NCBI GenBank assembly: GCA_900618795.1
Contig: UYJD01000002.1
Span: forward strand, 2,000,908 to 2,064,907
DNA from: Cyanodermella asteris
Taxonomy: Eukaryota; Ascomycota; Lecanoromycetes; Ostropales; Stictidaceae
Length of the DNA stretch: 64,000 nt
Direction: 5' to 3'
Shown here: piece by piece, positions 30,938-40,901 of the stretch
How the letters are laid out: every line of letters begins with the position of its first letter
How positions within the stretch are numbered: the stretch's first letter is position 1
The notes under the pieces: generated by a model
Databases searched by the model: none
The model's input: the letters and a program-made list of their open reading frames with translations, nothing else
What the model was told of the DNA's origin: nothing
Program-made: the position numbers and the translations under genes

Positions 30938-33595
30938 TCAAGCATACCCGTTTGCCTGCAGACACTCTAGAATCACTTTCTCGTCCCTCTCCCGATAAGC
31001 GACATTGGCACGTATCGTGTCCTGGATCTGGGCAAGACCCTTATCGAAGGCCTTGGTATCCTTGTCCTTGAAGAATGAATCAACCTCGGCAGCCACCTTT
31101 TTATTAGCGAACTTGGTGAGAGACTGTTTGAGGAACCTGTCCAAACTGATACCGGACATGCTTAGCTTGGCGTGCAACTCCTCCCAGTGTGTCTTGATGA
31201 ACTCCCAAAGCGTATTGCGCACTTTGGCGTTGGTGGCCAAGCTGATGGCACCCGTGTGCATGTCTTGCAACTTGATGGCATCGGTGAGGTGAAAGGCGAG
31301 GAAGTCGTTTGCCAGGTCGGCTGTAGGGACTTTACCCATCACAGCCAGGCAAATGTCCTTTCCGTCGATGGATGTTGTTGTCAGGTACTCTTTTTTTACG
31401 GCCTCATATTCTGCTTGTCCTCCATTCTCTATGGCGATCCGGAAGACGGGCAGACGGAGACTGGGGTGGATCGCAGCCGTGTTGCCGGAAGTATAATCGG
31501 AGAACTGCTGTTGTGCCTTCTTGATTGTGGCCTCATGACCGGCACCTCCGGCTGCTGAAATGAGAGCGGAGCGCAGTTGGCCGGTCAAAAAGTCCTCGTC
31601 CAGAGCGAACTCCCATCCGACCTTTTCCACTGCTTGGCTGACGAGGTCATGTGTGAACTTTTTCAGTCCAGCACTGACTGCCTCATTGGTACCAAAGATC
31701 GACCGTACATTGCCCAGCGAGTTAAGAATTTGCTGCCAAATTAGGTAGTGTGTCTCGTTCTTGTACTCGGCGACCAGCGACAGGAGAGCAGCCGAGGTGG
31801 CCTCCCCAGCCAAAGCCAGAGCGGCCGCGTCGCCGACCAAGCCAATGCTGTCGTTTGCAGATAGTTTCTCATGAGCCTTGCCAAGCGCGGTGAGACGTGT
31901 TGGCGGATAGTTCGTGCGGTAGAAACCAGTTGTGTCGGCGTTGATCTTATAGAAGGAGTCGTCAATATCACGGATTGTCTCTGACTTGGCCGTGAGTGCT
32001 CTCTTGTCCAATGATGCTGTCGCTCCATTCTTCAGCCCCAAAGGGATCCACCAAACCGTCTCATCGTCAGCTGCCGAGACATCGCCAGTCGACAGGAATC
32101 TCTTTTGCTGCAAAGTGATCCGGCCAGGCTCTTCGGCAACCGTGACGACAGGGAAACCGATCTTGCGAACCCAAAGGTCCATGAATGCGTTGACGTCCTG
32201 CCCAGACGTCTCCGACAAGGCCGTCCACAAGTCAACTGTCGTCGCATTACCGTACTGGTGTGCTTTCAAGTAGTTTGCAACACCCTGTAATAAGTCTTTC
32301 TCGCCGAGGTGAGCCGACAGCATGCGAAGGCACGAAGATCCCTTGAGGTATGAGACGGCGTCAAAGATCTGGTCCGCTTCGATGGCATTGTTTATGGGTA
32401 CGTCAATTGGATGAGACGAGCGCAGCGCGTCGAGTGTTGATGCTGTCTGCACGGCTTCGACCACAAATTGATTCCACACTTCCCAGTCTGGGTGGAACTT
32501 GTCAATCGCATACCAGCCAATGAGCGTTGCAAACGATTCGTTCAGCCACAGCTCATTCCACCAAGACATCGTGACCAGGTTGCCGAACCACTGGTGAGCA
32601 AGTTCGTGAGCAACGACATAGGCGACGCGGTTGCGGAATTTTGAATCGGAAGTCTTTTCATCGAAGAGGATGGCGGTTGTTCTGTAAGTGACCAAGCCCC
32701 AGTTCTCCATCGCGCCCTGGGTGAACTCGTGCACGGCCAACATGTCACACTTGGGAAGAGGGTAGTCGATCTGAAAGACATCGGAGAACAGGTCGATGGT
32801 CTTGTGCGCGTGCTCAAGAGCGAAATGCCCCTGCTCTTTGTACCCCCGGGTCGTGTAGATGCGCACGGGAATGTTCTTGCCATTGTACTTGCGTTGAGTG
32901 TGATCCTCAATGTACTCAAAGTCGCCCAGAGCCCAGGCCAGTAAGTAGGTAGACATGATGGGCGTCTTCTCGAAAGCCACGACCTTGCGACCGGTCCTGC
33001 CAGGAGTCTGGGACTTCTCGGGCATGTTGCTCAACGCAGTCGCGTCTTCGGGAACCTCAATCTCGAAGTCGAACGAGGCCTTGAGCGCCGGCTCATCGAA
33101 GCACGGAAAAGCTCGTCTTGCGTCGACCGCCTCGAATTGGGTCGAGTACATGCCGTAGTAGCCATCATTCAGCTTCATGGAATCCGCAGTCGGTGCCGCA
33201 GGCTTGTACAACGCGCGGTAAAAGCCGGCCATGCGATTGTTCATGATACCCTGGAAGCGGATCTCCAATATCGTGCTGTCTGTTGGAGCAACCTCCTTCT
33301 CGAGCTTGATGGTCGCAGTCTGAACTTCTTCATCGTAGGTGATGTTTTCGTGCGTGACGGTCTGGCCTTCGATTTCTGCTCTGAAGAGCTTGAGCTCGAT
33401 GGAATTGAGTTTGATCTCCTTGACAGGCTCCCGGACGGTCACGTGGATCTTGACTCTTCCTTCGTAGGTCCATGGGTCGGAGAAGACGAGATCGAACAGA
33501 GATAGCTCGTAATGTGTGGGCTTGACGCTGCTGGGCAGCACCTGTCTTTGCTGAGTCGCCATCTTGCCGTGGATGTCTGTGCAACTGGAAGGCAA
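30938..33595 (-). CDS. APE2: M1 family zinc aminopeptidase (Ape2/Aap1-like)
   Basis: Removes N-terminal residues from peptides. 885 residues, one exon, close to the family length. Visible: substrate-binding GAMEN (294-298), zinc site HELAH (330-334) with the third ligand E353 in LNESFA, and the typical sequence AMENWGLVTYRTTAIL. The C-terminal half is the helical ERAP1-C-like domain. No signal peptide, so cytosolic like mammalian puromycin-sensitive aminopeptidase. The first ATG gives an 11-residue lead before a second in-frame ATG at 33562 (MATQQRQVLP), which matches homologues better and may be the real start. Confidence 0.95.
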   Translation of the reverse strand: MPSSCTDIHGKMATQQRQVLPSSVKPTHYELSLFDLVFSDPWTYEGRVKIHVTVREPVKEIKLNSIELKLFRAEIEGQTVTHENITYDEEVQTATIKLEKEVAPTDSTILEIRFQGIMNNRMAGFYRALYKPAAPTADSMKLNDGYYGMYSTQFEAVDARRAFPCFDEPALKASFDFEIEVPEDATALSNMPEKSQTPGRTGRKVVAFEKTPIMSTYLLAWALGDFEYIEDHTQRKYNGKNIPVRIYTTRGYKEQGHFALEHAHKTIDLFSDVFQIDYPLPKCDMLAVHEFTQGAMENWGLVTYRTTAILFDEKTSDSKFRNRVAYVVAHELAHQWFGNLVTMSWWNELWLNESFATLIGWYAIDKFHPDWEVWNQFVVEAVQTASTLDALRSSHPIDVPINNAIEADQIFDAVSYLKGSSCLRMLSAHLGEKDLLQGVANYLKAHQYGNATTVDLWTALSETSGQDVNAFMDLWVRKIGFPVVTVAEEPGRITLQQKRFLSTGDVSAADDETVWWIPLGLKNGATASLDKRALTAKSETIRDIDDSFYKINADTTGFYRTNYPPTRLTALGKAHEKLSANDSIGLVGDAAALALAGEATSAALLSLVAEYKNETHYLIWQQILNSLGNVRSIFGTNEAVSAGLKKFTHDLVSQAVEKVGWEFALDEDFLTGQLRSALISAAGGAGHEATIKKAQQQFSDYTSGNTAAIHPSLRLPVFRIAIENGGQAEYEAVKKEYLTTTSIDGKDICLAVMGKVPTADLANDFLAFHLTDAIKLQDMHTGAISLATNAKVRNTLWEFIKTHWEELHAKLSMSGISLDRFLKQSLTKFANKKVAAEVDSFFKDKDTKAFDKGLAQIQDTIRANVAYRERDEKVILECLQANGYA

Positions 33596-33656
33596 GCTGC
33601 GATGGGGAAGCAGATTGGTTTCGGTCTTTTATGAACAATCGCCAGGCCAGCCTTGT

Positions 33657-33707
33657 GCCTCACGCCTCTGTTCGCCTCATGCCTGCGTTCGCCTCACGCC
33701 TGCCCCT
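33657..33707 (+). repeat. Three tandem 17-bp imperfect repeats in the APE2 upstream region
   Basis: Units GCCTCACGCCTCTGTTC, GCCTCATGCCTGCGTTC and GCCTCACGCCTGCCCCT lie head to tail 62 bp upstream of the first APE2 ATG, so within its leader or core promoter. Confidence 0.75.
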
Positions 33708-34234
33708 CATGCGAGACAGCGCAGGACTTAACTCCGCCAGATCTGTCAAGATACTCGAGTGTGAGACCAATAAGCAGATTTGCTCTGTGCCTTCCAGGCG
33801 TATTGTGCATAAAGTTCCTTCAGAGCTGGTGCGGGTGGGTCAGGCCATCAGAACGATGTTTCATTACCTACCTTGTTGTCACTTGCTATGATGGTGCAGA
33901 CCTAACATTAGTAGGTCGTGTCGGCGGACCGAATCTGCTGGCCCAGTGAACTGAGCCTGGAGTACATTCGCGTGGCTACAATCAACGAGGGGTTCAATTT
34001 TGGCAAGGAAATCATGATGGTAAAAATGTTCATTCTTTGTGACAAGAAGCCTCAAGCATTGACTTTCTAAGGGTAATCTACACGCCGGTGCCGATCTTCC
34101 GCACCTCTTGCTCTCCATGTATGGGTTCAAAGACCATTTCGCCAAGGGCGTGCAACCATTACTCCTCGCTAAAGAATATCGTTTCGTTGTTGTCGTTGCT
34201 TTCCAATCATGCCGTGAGTCTCGAGAAGAATGGC
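33708..34234. other. Remaining APE2 upstream / MATH-RING 3' flank
   Basis: No gene supported. A TTACCTACC word is at about 33864. Confidence 0.4.
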
Positions 34235-37200
34235 TTATTGCAACGTGTCCCAGACCCGGATCACCGAGTCAATAGGTCGTCTGCACACCGGACATTCGCT
34301 GACCTGCTGTCCACACGATTGACAGGCCACCATATGACCGCATCGATTAAACACGGTGTTCCTTTCTTCGACATAGCATATGCGACACGTGTTCTCATTC
34401 ACGCTTGCATCGCTCCAATAAGTCACACCACCGGATCCTGTCTGCTTACCATCTCGAAAAGGGCCCACGTATTTGTTTCCAGACGGCGCATAGACCATTG
34501 TGCCTTGGCCGTTTGGCTGATCATCCTTCCACTCGCCCTGGTAGTTGGAGCCATTGGCGAAGAACATGGTGCCAGTAGAGCTACGTTTGCCGCTGACAAA
34601 CTTGCCCGCGAAGGCGTCACCATTGGCGTAGACAACGGTCCCCATCCCGTGCTGACGTCCAAATTGCAGACCGCAGGACGACCAACCAGTGCCAAAGTTA
34701 TTCTGACCTGGCACATGCGCGGGCGAAAAGAGCTCTTTCAGGGTGACTGGGTACCCTCTACCAGCTAGAGTCTTCTTGTGCATATCTGCAAGGACCGGCT
34801 CTGTTATGATGATGGTACCATGCGCGATACCGGCGTCGAGGAAAGACGAAGAGCCGTCCAAGGATGCCGGAATCCCACCAGGCCGTTCGCGATAGAACCT
34901 CGGTTCCTTTTGCTTAGAGGCGTCCTCGTCCGGTCGAAAGATGACATCCTTGATTGTGGAATTCTCGGGGACGAGCATACTGGTGCTGGCTTCCAAAGCA
35001 GGTTCCAATCTGTGTCCCGACGACTGTGAGGAATCGGGAATTTTTCGCAGCGGGTAAAAGTGCTTGACTAAGATGTAGACGTGCTTCTGCGGATTTTGGG
35101 TGGTCATGGTGGGGCCAGCCGAGTCTGGCTCTTCAAGCTGAACGAGACGCTCTTCAACCTCGCTGGGCCGTCCGCTGTCGGGCACCTGGGTATCATTAGA
35201 GATCAAGGCAGTGTCGATGTTGGCAAGCTCAGGGTTGCCGGCTAGCGATGGTGGCATCAAGGGCAACACGTCCACAACGTCTCCAGGCATGACGTGTGAC
35301 TCCTGTGTCGCTTGCGACCCATCATCTGTACCACTCATCACAATATCCTGATCGGAATTTTCAGAAGATGACGAAGCAGAAGCATGCTCGGTGACCGAGA
35401 CTGGCGCAGGCGCACTCTGTTTGAGAGACGCAAGAGACTCTGCGGCCCGTGTTCGCGCGATCTCCTCGTACTGCCGCCTCGAGTCTTCTGCCTGTTCACC
35501 AGTAAGAACATGGACCCAGACATGAGTGCCGTTCATGCTATCTTGTAAGGTAGCGAGGGGAAGTTCGAGGTGTGCATTCTGAACGGGTGGACAGTATTGG
35601 CGAATATCTCGCTGCATGTCCAAGGGCCAAACGCAGAATTGCGAGTTCACCAGTGGCGGCAGGTTTTTGAGTTTCTCGTGCAAGTCATAGATCGTTTCGT
35701 GCTTTTGGATGTTGCAGACCACCACGTTGCCGCCGTTATCACTCCAAGTGTCGACAAAGCCAGCCCTATGTTTGTGGTTGGTAAAGCCGGTAGACAAGTG
35801 CGCCGCAACCGCGATTTCGGATTTGTCGTCGCCGCCGAGGTCTGACGTTATATCTTGCGGTAGAGGGTTGTACACATCATGAGGTTCACGTTGTGAGCTT
35901 CGTAGAAGCATTCCGTCGAGAAGATCCAGTCGGAGATACACAACCACACATGCAACAGCGCTTGATGATTCGGCCCCGTCAGAACCTTCATGGCTAGTGA
36001 CAGCTGCCCGATAAGTCTGCGGAAGGACCGAGCCCCGCGAACTGTTGCGCGTAGACCACCGCATCCATGGAGTACCGGGTCCTCTCGGCTGCATGACAGG
36101 TTGGAATCTTCCCGAGCCAAGTTCGCCGCTGTGTGTGACGAAGCTGTACATCTGATAGGCGTTGCCCTGTATGACTACCTGATCGCTCAGCTTGATTTTG
36201 TGAACCAGCTTCTTCCATTTGCGTTTCTCGGGATCGTAGGATTGCCGTGGGAGCTCCATGAAGACGGCATGAGGCGACTTTGAAGGCAGATTGCCAATCA
36301 TGGCATTTGCAAGTTCCTGGGTCGAGCTAAAGGATGCGTAATCGAGACCGGGATCAATGGGCTTCACTTCATCCTCCAGATGCGGGCATGTGGGCAGCGA
36401 AGGACGGATATCGGGCTGAAGATCTGTCTTGTTATCGAAAAACTCAACCATAAGATCTAAAAGTTGGCTTGATTTTGCCGACGGCTTTCGCTGCAAGCCG
36501 AGGTTGACCTCATAGCGGATCAGCTCTTCCAGGGCCCTCCAAACTTCGAACACAGACGGCAGCTGTGGATGTCCGTACCACTCAAGCACCGTTACGACTT
36601 GATCCAGCAAGACGTCCTGCATGCTCGAAGGATGTTTCCTTGACCTTTGCTTCTTGTGAAGGCAAATTTTGAGCGCATCAAGCATGGGCTGAAAATTGTG
36701 CAGAGGTTCGGCCAGTCCGTCGTTGATCTCGTAGCTTTCAATGAGCTTCCTGAAGGGAACGATTTCGAACCAGATGGCCAAGGCCGAGATGAGGGAGCTC
36801 TGGACTGGGGATGCGTTTGCTGTAATCAAGCCTCGGTATCCAGTCTTCAGCACCGAGTCCCAGTCCGAATTCTGGTGGAATTGATTGTGGTACCACAATG
36901 CGCGAGTAGGATCTTCGACCAGACGCACGTATGCTGTGAAAGCAACCCGGTCGTCTTGAAGCAAGGGCCGATATTGCAGGTGCTGTCGCGAATGAATCTG
37001 GCCCCAAGGACCTGCAAATCGCGGCCAGCCAAAGTCCGAATTTATCGAGGTGAACTGGTGGTGAGATTTCTGGAACTTGTGTACTCGCGGCTCGACCGGG
37101 TTGTACATTACACAGCCAAACTGCGCAGTAACCTCCCACCAAGATGCTGCTTGATCGTCCCCGTTGGTGCCGTCTCCACCCGAGCCGGAGCTGGACTGGA

Positions 37201-38026
37201 CTGCATTGCATTCGAGATAGACGCTCATGTACTCAGTGCCGTCATTGCCGCGCGGGAACACCTTGAGACTGAACTGATACTGTGTTCCGTCGCTCTTTGT
37301 GAGGACGACAGGCTCGGAAGAGCGATATCGTGATTTGTTGGGAGCCTCTTTGGTGCCATGAAAGCCCTCGAACGTCCAATTCAGTCGAACCGTCTCTTCC
37401 ATAGGTGTGTATTCAGGGTCATCGAGAGGAGCGAAGATCAGTTTGGTCCAGCGATCGTCCTCCAGGGCAGAGACCTCTTCCTCTCGGCGTCTGTGCATCT
37501 CCTCCAGCTCTTCTGGGCCCGGGACCGAAGTGTCTTGCTTGTATGTTTGTAGAAATTCCCTGTGATCCGAGTCGTAATCGTCATCTTCCGAGCCAGTAGC
37601 ATCTCCTTCGTCGATCTGTTCGTCCTCATCTTCCGAGGCAGCTTCGTTGGTGTTGCCTGCATCCTGCTGGGTGCCTTCGCCAGGCTCTTCCGCAACGGGC
37701 CGTGAGGTTCTATCCTCTGGCTCAGCTGTGCCCTCCATTTCCACGTCTCCTTGTCGGTCGTGATCTTGCCCCGACGGTTCAGCGCCGACAGGTTGAGCGG
37801 AGTCAGAGGCGGGCTGGGCGGGAGGAGTGGCAGCGGCAGCGGATGAGACAGAGGCGCTTTCCATGTCGCCGGGTGGCTCAACGTTTGTTGGGGCGTCTTG
37901 GGTGTCTGCCATGTCGGTTACCGGGATGGCAGGGATGTTGTCGTGCAGAGAGGCGGACAGGCTCGAGGTGGAGGCGGACAGTAGAGCGTCGTCGGTCAGG
38001 CGAGGTGAGGAGACGGCAGCACTCAT
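34235..38026 (-). CDS. MATH / inactive USP-like / MORN / RING protein, putative ubiquitin ligase
   Basis: 1263 residues, one exon. Order: acidic disordered N-terminus (1-190), MATH/TRAF-like domain (about 211-385), USP-like region (about 395-700), ubiquitin-like linker segments (about 760-1080), three or more MORN repeats (about 1120-1204) and a C-terminal C3HC4 RING (C1214, C1217, C1229, H1231, C1235, C1238, C1245, C1248). MATH plus USP is the USP7/Ubp15 frame. The Cys box starts correctly (TGYRGL, 395-400) and aligns on through ANASPVQSSL, but the catalytic Cys is P407. In the His box, the motif YSFVTHSGELGSGRF keeps HSG but has R640 where the catalytic His should be. It therefore cannot be an active deubiquitinase of this class. 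The RING suggests E3 activity, with MATH and dead USP as binding modules. Confidence is high for the RING, MORN and MATH, moderate for the USP. Confidence 0.88.
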   Translation of the reverse strand: MSAAVSSPRLTDDALLSASTSSLSASLHDNIPAIPVTDMADTQDAPTNVEPPGDMESASVSSAAAATPPAQPASDSAQPVGAEPSGQDHDRQGDVEMEGTAEPEDRTSRPVAEEPGEGTQQDAGNTNEAASEDEDEQIDEGDATGSEDDDYDSDHREFLQTYKQDTSVPGPEELEEMHRRREEEVSALEDDRWTKLIFAPLDDPEYTPMEETVRLNWTFEGFHGTKEAPNKSRYRSSEPVVLTKSDGTQYQFSLKVFPRGNDGTEYMSVYLECNAVQSSSGSGGDGTNGDDQAASWWEVTAQFGCVMYNPVEPRVHKFQKSHHQFTSINSDFGWPRFAGPWGQIHSRQHLQYRPLLQDDRVAFTAYVRLVEDPTRALWYHNQFHQNSDWDSVLKTGYRGLITANASPVQSSLISALAIWFEIVPFRKLIESYEINDGLAEPLHNFQPMLDALKICLHKKQRSRKHPSSMQDVLLDQVVTVLEWYGHPQLPSVFEVWRALEELIRYEVNLGLQRKPSAKSSQLLDLMVEFFDNKTDLQPDIRPSLPTCPHLEDEVKPIDPGLDYASFSSTQELANAMIGNLPSKSPHAVFMELPRQSYDPEKRKWKKLVHKIKLSDQVVIQGNAYQMYSFVTHSGELGSGRFQPVMQPRGPGTPWMRWSTRNSSRGSVLPQTYRAAVTSHEGSDGAESSSAVACVVVYLRLDLLDGMLLRSSQREPHDVYNPLPQDITSDLGGDDKSEIAVAAHLSTGFTNHKHRAGFVDTWSDNGGNVVVCNIQKHETIYDLHEKLKNLPPLVNSQFCVWPLDMQRDIRQYCPPVQNAHLELPLATLQDSMNGTHVWVHVLTGEQAEDSRRQYEEIARTRAAESLASLKQSAPAPVSVTEHASASSSSENSDQDIVMSGTDDGSQATQESHVMPGDVVDVLPLMPPSLAGNPELANIDTALISNDTQVPDSGRPSEVEERLVQLEEPDSAGPTMTTQNPQKHVYILVKHFYPLRKIPDSSQSSGHRLEPALEASTSMLVPENSTIKDVIFRPDEDASKQKEPRFYRERPGGIPASLDGSSSFLDAGIAHGTIIITEPVLADMHKKTLAGRGYPVTLKELFSPAHVPGQNNFGTGWSSCGLQFGRQHGMGTVVYANGDAFAGKFVSGKRSSTGTMFFANGSNYQGEWKDDQPNGQGTMVYAPSGNKYVGPFRDGKQTGSGGVTYWSDASVNENTCRICYVEERNTVFNRCGHMVACQSCGQQVSECPVCRRPIDSVIRVWDTLQ

Positions 38027-40901
38027 GGTGCAAGAGTTCTACAGCCTAGGCCGTGCAAGCGAGAAGGTCCCACAAGAGCAAGGCAGAGAGCAGCGTCTAG
38101 TCTGCTGGGGTGATGGGTGTGGACACAGCTTGACTCACAAGCCGCTGTGAGATAGCCACAAGGCGCAAGTGGTAGCAGTTGGCCGCTTCACGACGTATCT
38201 AGACAAGTCGTGGGTGGTATTGAGCGGCGGGGCGTGAGGATGGACGAAGGGGAGGATGGAATGAGGCAAGTGAATCAGCGGGTGGAGTGGGCAGGTAGGC
38301 AGGCATAGAAGTAAGTAGGTAGGTGAGAAGATACGGAGAAGCTGACGGCGGGAGGAGAGCCGTCAGTGCCTGCGGTGTGGTGTGCGCAGTGCTGCAGCGC
38401 AAGGCACAAATCAGGCAGAGGGAGGCGAAGCGGTCAACGGGAGCCTATTTGAGCGCGAGCTTCCATTGCTGCATCGACAAGTCCCAAAAGAGATCGGTGT
38501 CTAAGTATCTACTCCCGTGGGTAGGAAGCACACTACCTGTCCAGCTACGCTGCTTGCTGTCCGAGTCATGGCATCGCGGCAGCAAGGCGGCCAGTGCGAT
38601 CCAGTCGCCGGGCTGCCGCACGCCCCCGGCGCCGCCAGAACTCAGCACACCCTACTCAAGATAAGTAGGTAGGAAGCAGGCATGGTCGTGTTCCCCGAAG
38701 AACAGACGAAACACTGACGGTGCATGATCCCATGCTTCCCCAAGCTGTCCGCCTGTTGAGCGGAGACGCCAACCATATATCGAGCTGGTCTGTGCTTGCG
38801 TTCCGCCTTCCGTCGTCTGAGCTTAATTCACTGGCCGGATACGCCTGATGGACCCCTTTCGCCCTCCGCCGTCGACCCTCCACTGCTCCGCCGATGCTTC
38901 CGCTACGGCTTGTGCTGTTCTCCGTGAGCGACCTCGTTGCCACGCCGCCCATCCATCGTCACATCACCTCTCGATTGGCCGCTATGCATTGAAAAGAGAC
39001 GTTTCGTCGGAGCTACCAACAGTCGACCAGTTTGCCACATGCTCCTGTGGCTTATCTCAAGGGCATTGCCTTGCAACAAGGGTTTGTTCTCGTTGAAATC
39101 AATTCATCAACTCGTCCTTCAATTTGCTCAACTCTCTGCGGTACGGTGAAATTCTGCTGGATTCCAGCTCTATCCCCCAGTCCCAGTCCCCACACCACAG
39201 ACAACACAGCCAACAGGACGGATTCCCAGTCCGAAAGTGTAATCCGATTGCATCGGCCTGTGCCACGAGAGGCGCAGTCGACCTGGCCGGCTTGAGGCTG
39301 AGCACCATTGCAGAGCAGCCAAACGACTGTGTAACCATGAAGCCACCAACCTATTACACAAAGTGGCAAGCGTGTTTGCATCCGGATGTCTGTCGCCACT
39401 CTAGTGGTTGCGATCGAGGCGATGTGGGGTGTCAGCAATCGCCTGGTTACGCTGCTTGACCTGTTTGTACCTTCGCAGGTCGCAGAAATGTACGATAAAC
39501 ATCTCTTGATATCGTATCAAGCGTGCTTGACGGACCAACTTGAGAAGTCCTGTACTCGTTCATGCACACCACGAAGCTTCTGCGGACGCCCACGCAGTGT
39601 CCGAGCACATCGGCATCTCGGCGAGCGGCTCCATACAGGGAGATGTTCCGATGGCGCTGCAGCCAACGCATCGCCGCATCGCCGGCAGCAGCGGGTCTCC
39701 AATTCGTGCTTGACGGCCAAGGGCGACCAGACAGGACAGCTGAATTCCGCTGCTAGGTCCAAGAACAATCACATCCGTCAAAACCGACGGCAGGTGCTTT
39801 TCCCGGCGGCTCAGGGCCAAGGAGTCCAAGTCGAGCATGTACATGTCAAGGATCGAATATCAGACCAGGAACTCGCTCTGTCCCTCGTTGTCGGCTGCCG
39901 ACAAGCCGTCGTGCCCCATAGAGGACGCAGCGATGAGCAGACATGTCCATGGAGGAGATGAGCGGACTGGACAGAGTAGTCGGGCTCCTCGTAGGTGCTT
40001 GCGAGGGAGAAGGCTTTCCTGCCACCGGCGGTGACGTCGCTGCTGTCCCGATTCTTCACGCCCAAGGTGATGCTCGACTCTATATCACGGGTGACATAAG
40101 TAACATCCATTTGCTCCTGTGTGGCCGTATGGCTTCAGATCATTGTGCTGGCCACTACTGTCGCGCACTCGGATCGATCTCAGCTCTGCGCAGCACATCT
40201 CAGACTGGCCGCGGAGCGCCCGACGACTAAGGTATCCTATTGGCACTAAAAGCAGGCATTCGGACTGGCCCCAAGTCGTCGTAGCGCAGCGACTCTTGAC
40301 CGCCTGACAGACAGCCTTTCTCTCCACAGCACCCAGCAGGTACAATACGACACAACAAACACCGCCTGGGCCGCCTTCCCCTTCTCCTGCACGCCTCTCG
40401 TCGCGCACCATCATCGCCAGCATCACGAAAAACACCGTTCGGGCCTCGTCCAGCATCTTCGAGACGTCAGGCTGAGCAAAAGCCTTTCAGTGAGCGTGCC
40501 AAGAGCATCCCACTGCGCCTCCCGAGCCGCGCCAGAACCGCCCTCTTTTAACCACCCTCACTCGTTCGCCTAACAACTACCGCCGCTCTTCCTTTCACCT
40601 TCTACTGCGGCCTGGTGCCGATTTGACTCCCTTTCTTGTTTGTCTTTGCCTCATCATTCGTGGCAACCACGCCAGCACTGCCGCGTGGTCCCTGTCCAGC
40701 CCGACTGCCAGACAATCGCCCAATCGGGCCTACGTCTGTTCCACTCATACTGCAGGCTGAAACCACCGTCGCTTGGTGCCAATGTCTGCACTTTTTTGAG
40801 GTGACGCTTCACACAAGCCTCACTCTTCGACTCCTCTGCAAAGCTATCTGCTGAGGCAAGCGCGGCCGTCACACCTCTGCACTCATCCTCGGCCCTGCAC
40901 C
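38027..40901. other. 2.9-kb gene-free interval between two divergent genes
   Basis: Upstream region of both the MATH-RING gene (minus) and the J-domain gene (plus). Holds TAGGTAGG tracts at about 38292-38322 and 38665-38673. Small ORFs on both strands lack any domain. The last 600 bp before the J-domain ATG are pyrimidine-rich, like a long fungal 5' leader. Confidence 0.5.

Noticed and set aside
36647-37333. 228-codon plus-strand ORF
   Set aside because: Antisense to the MATH/USP part of the RING protein; no recognisable protein signal.
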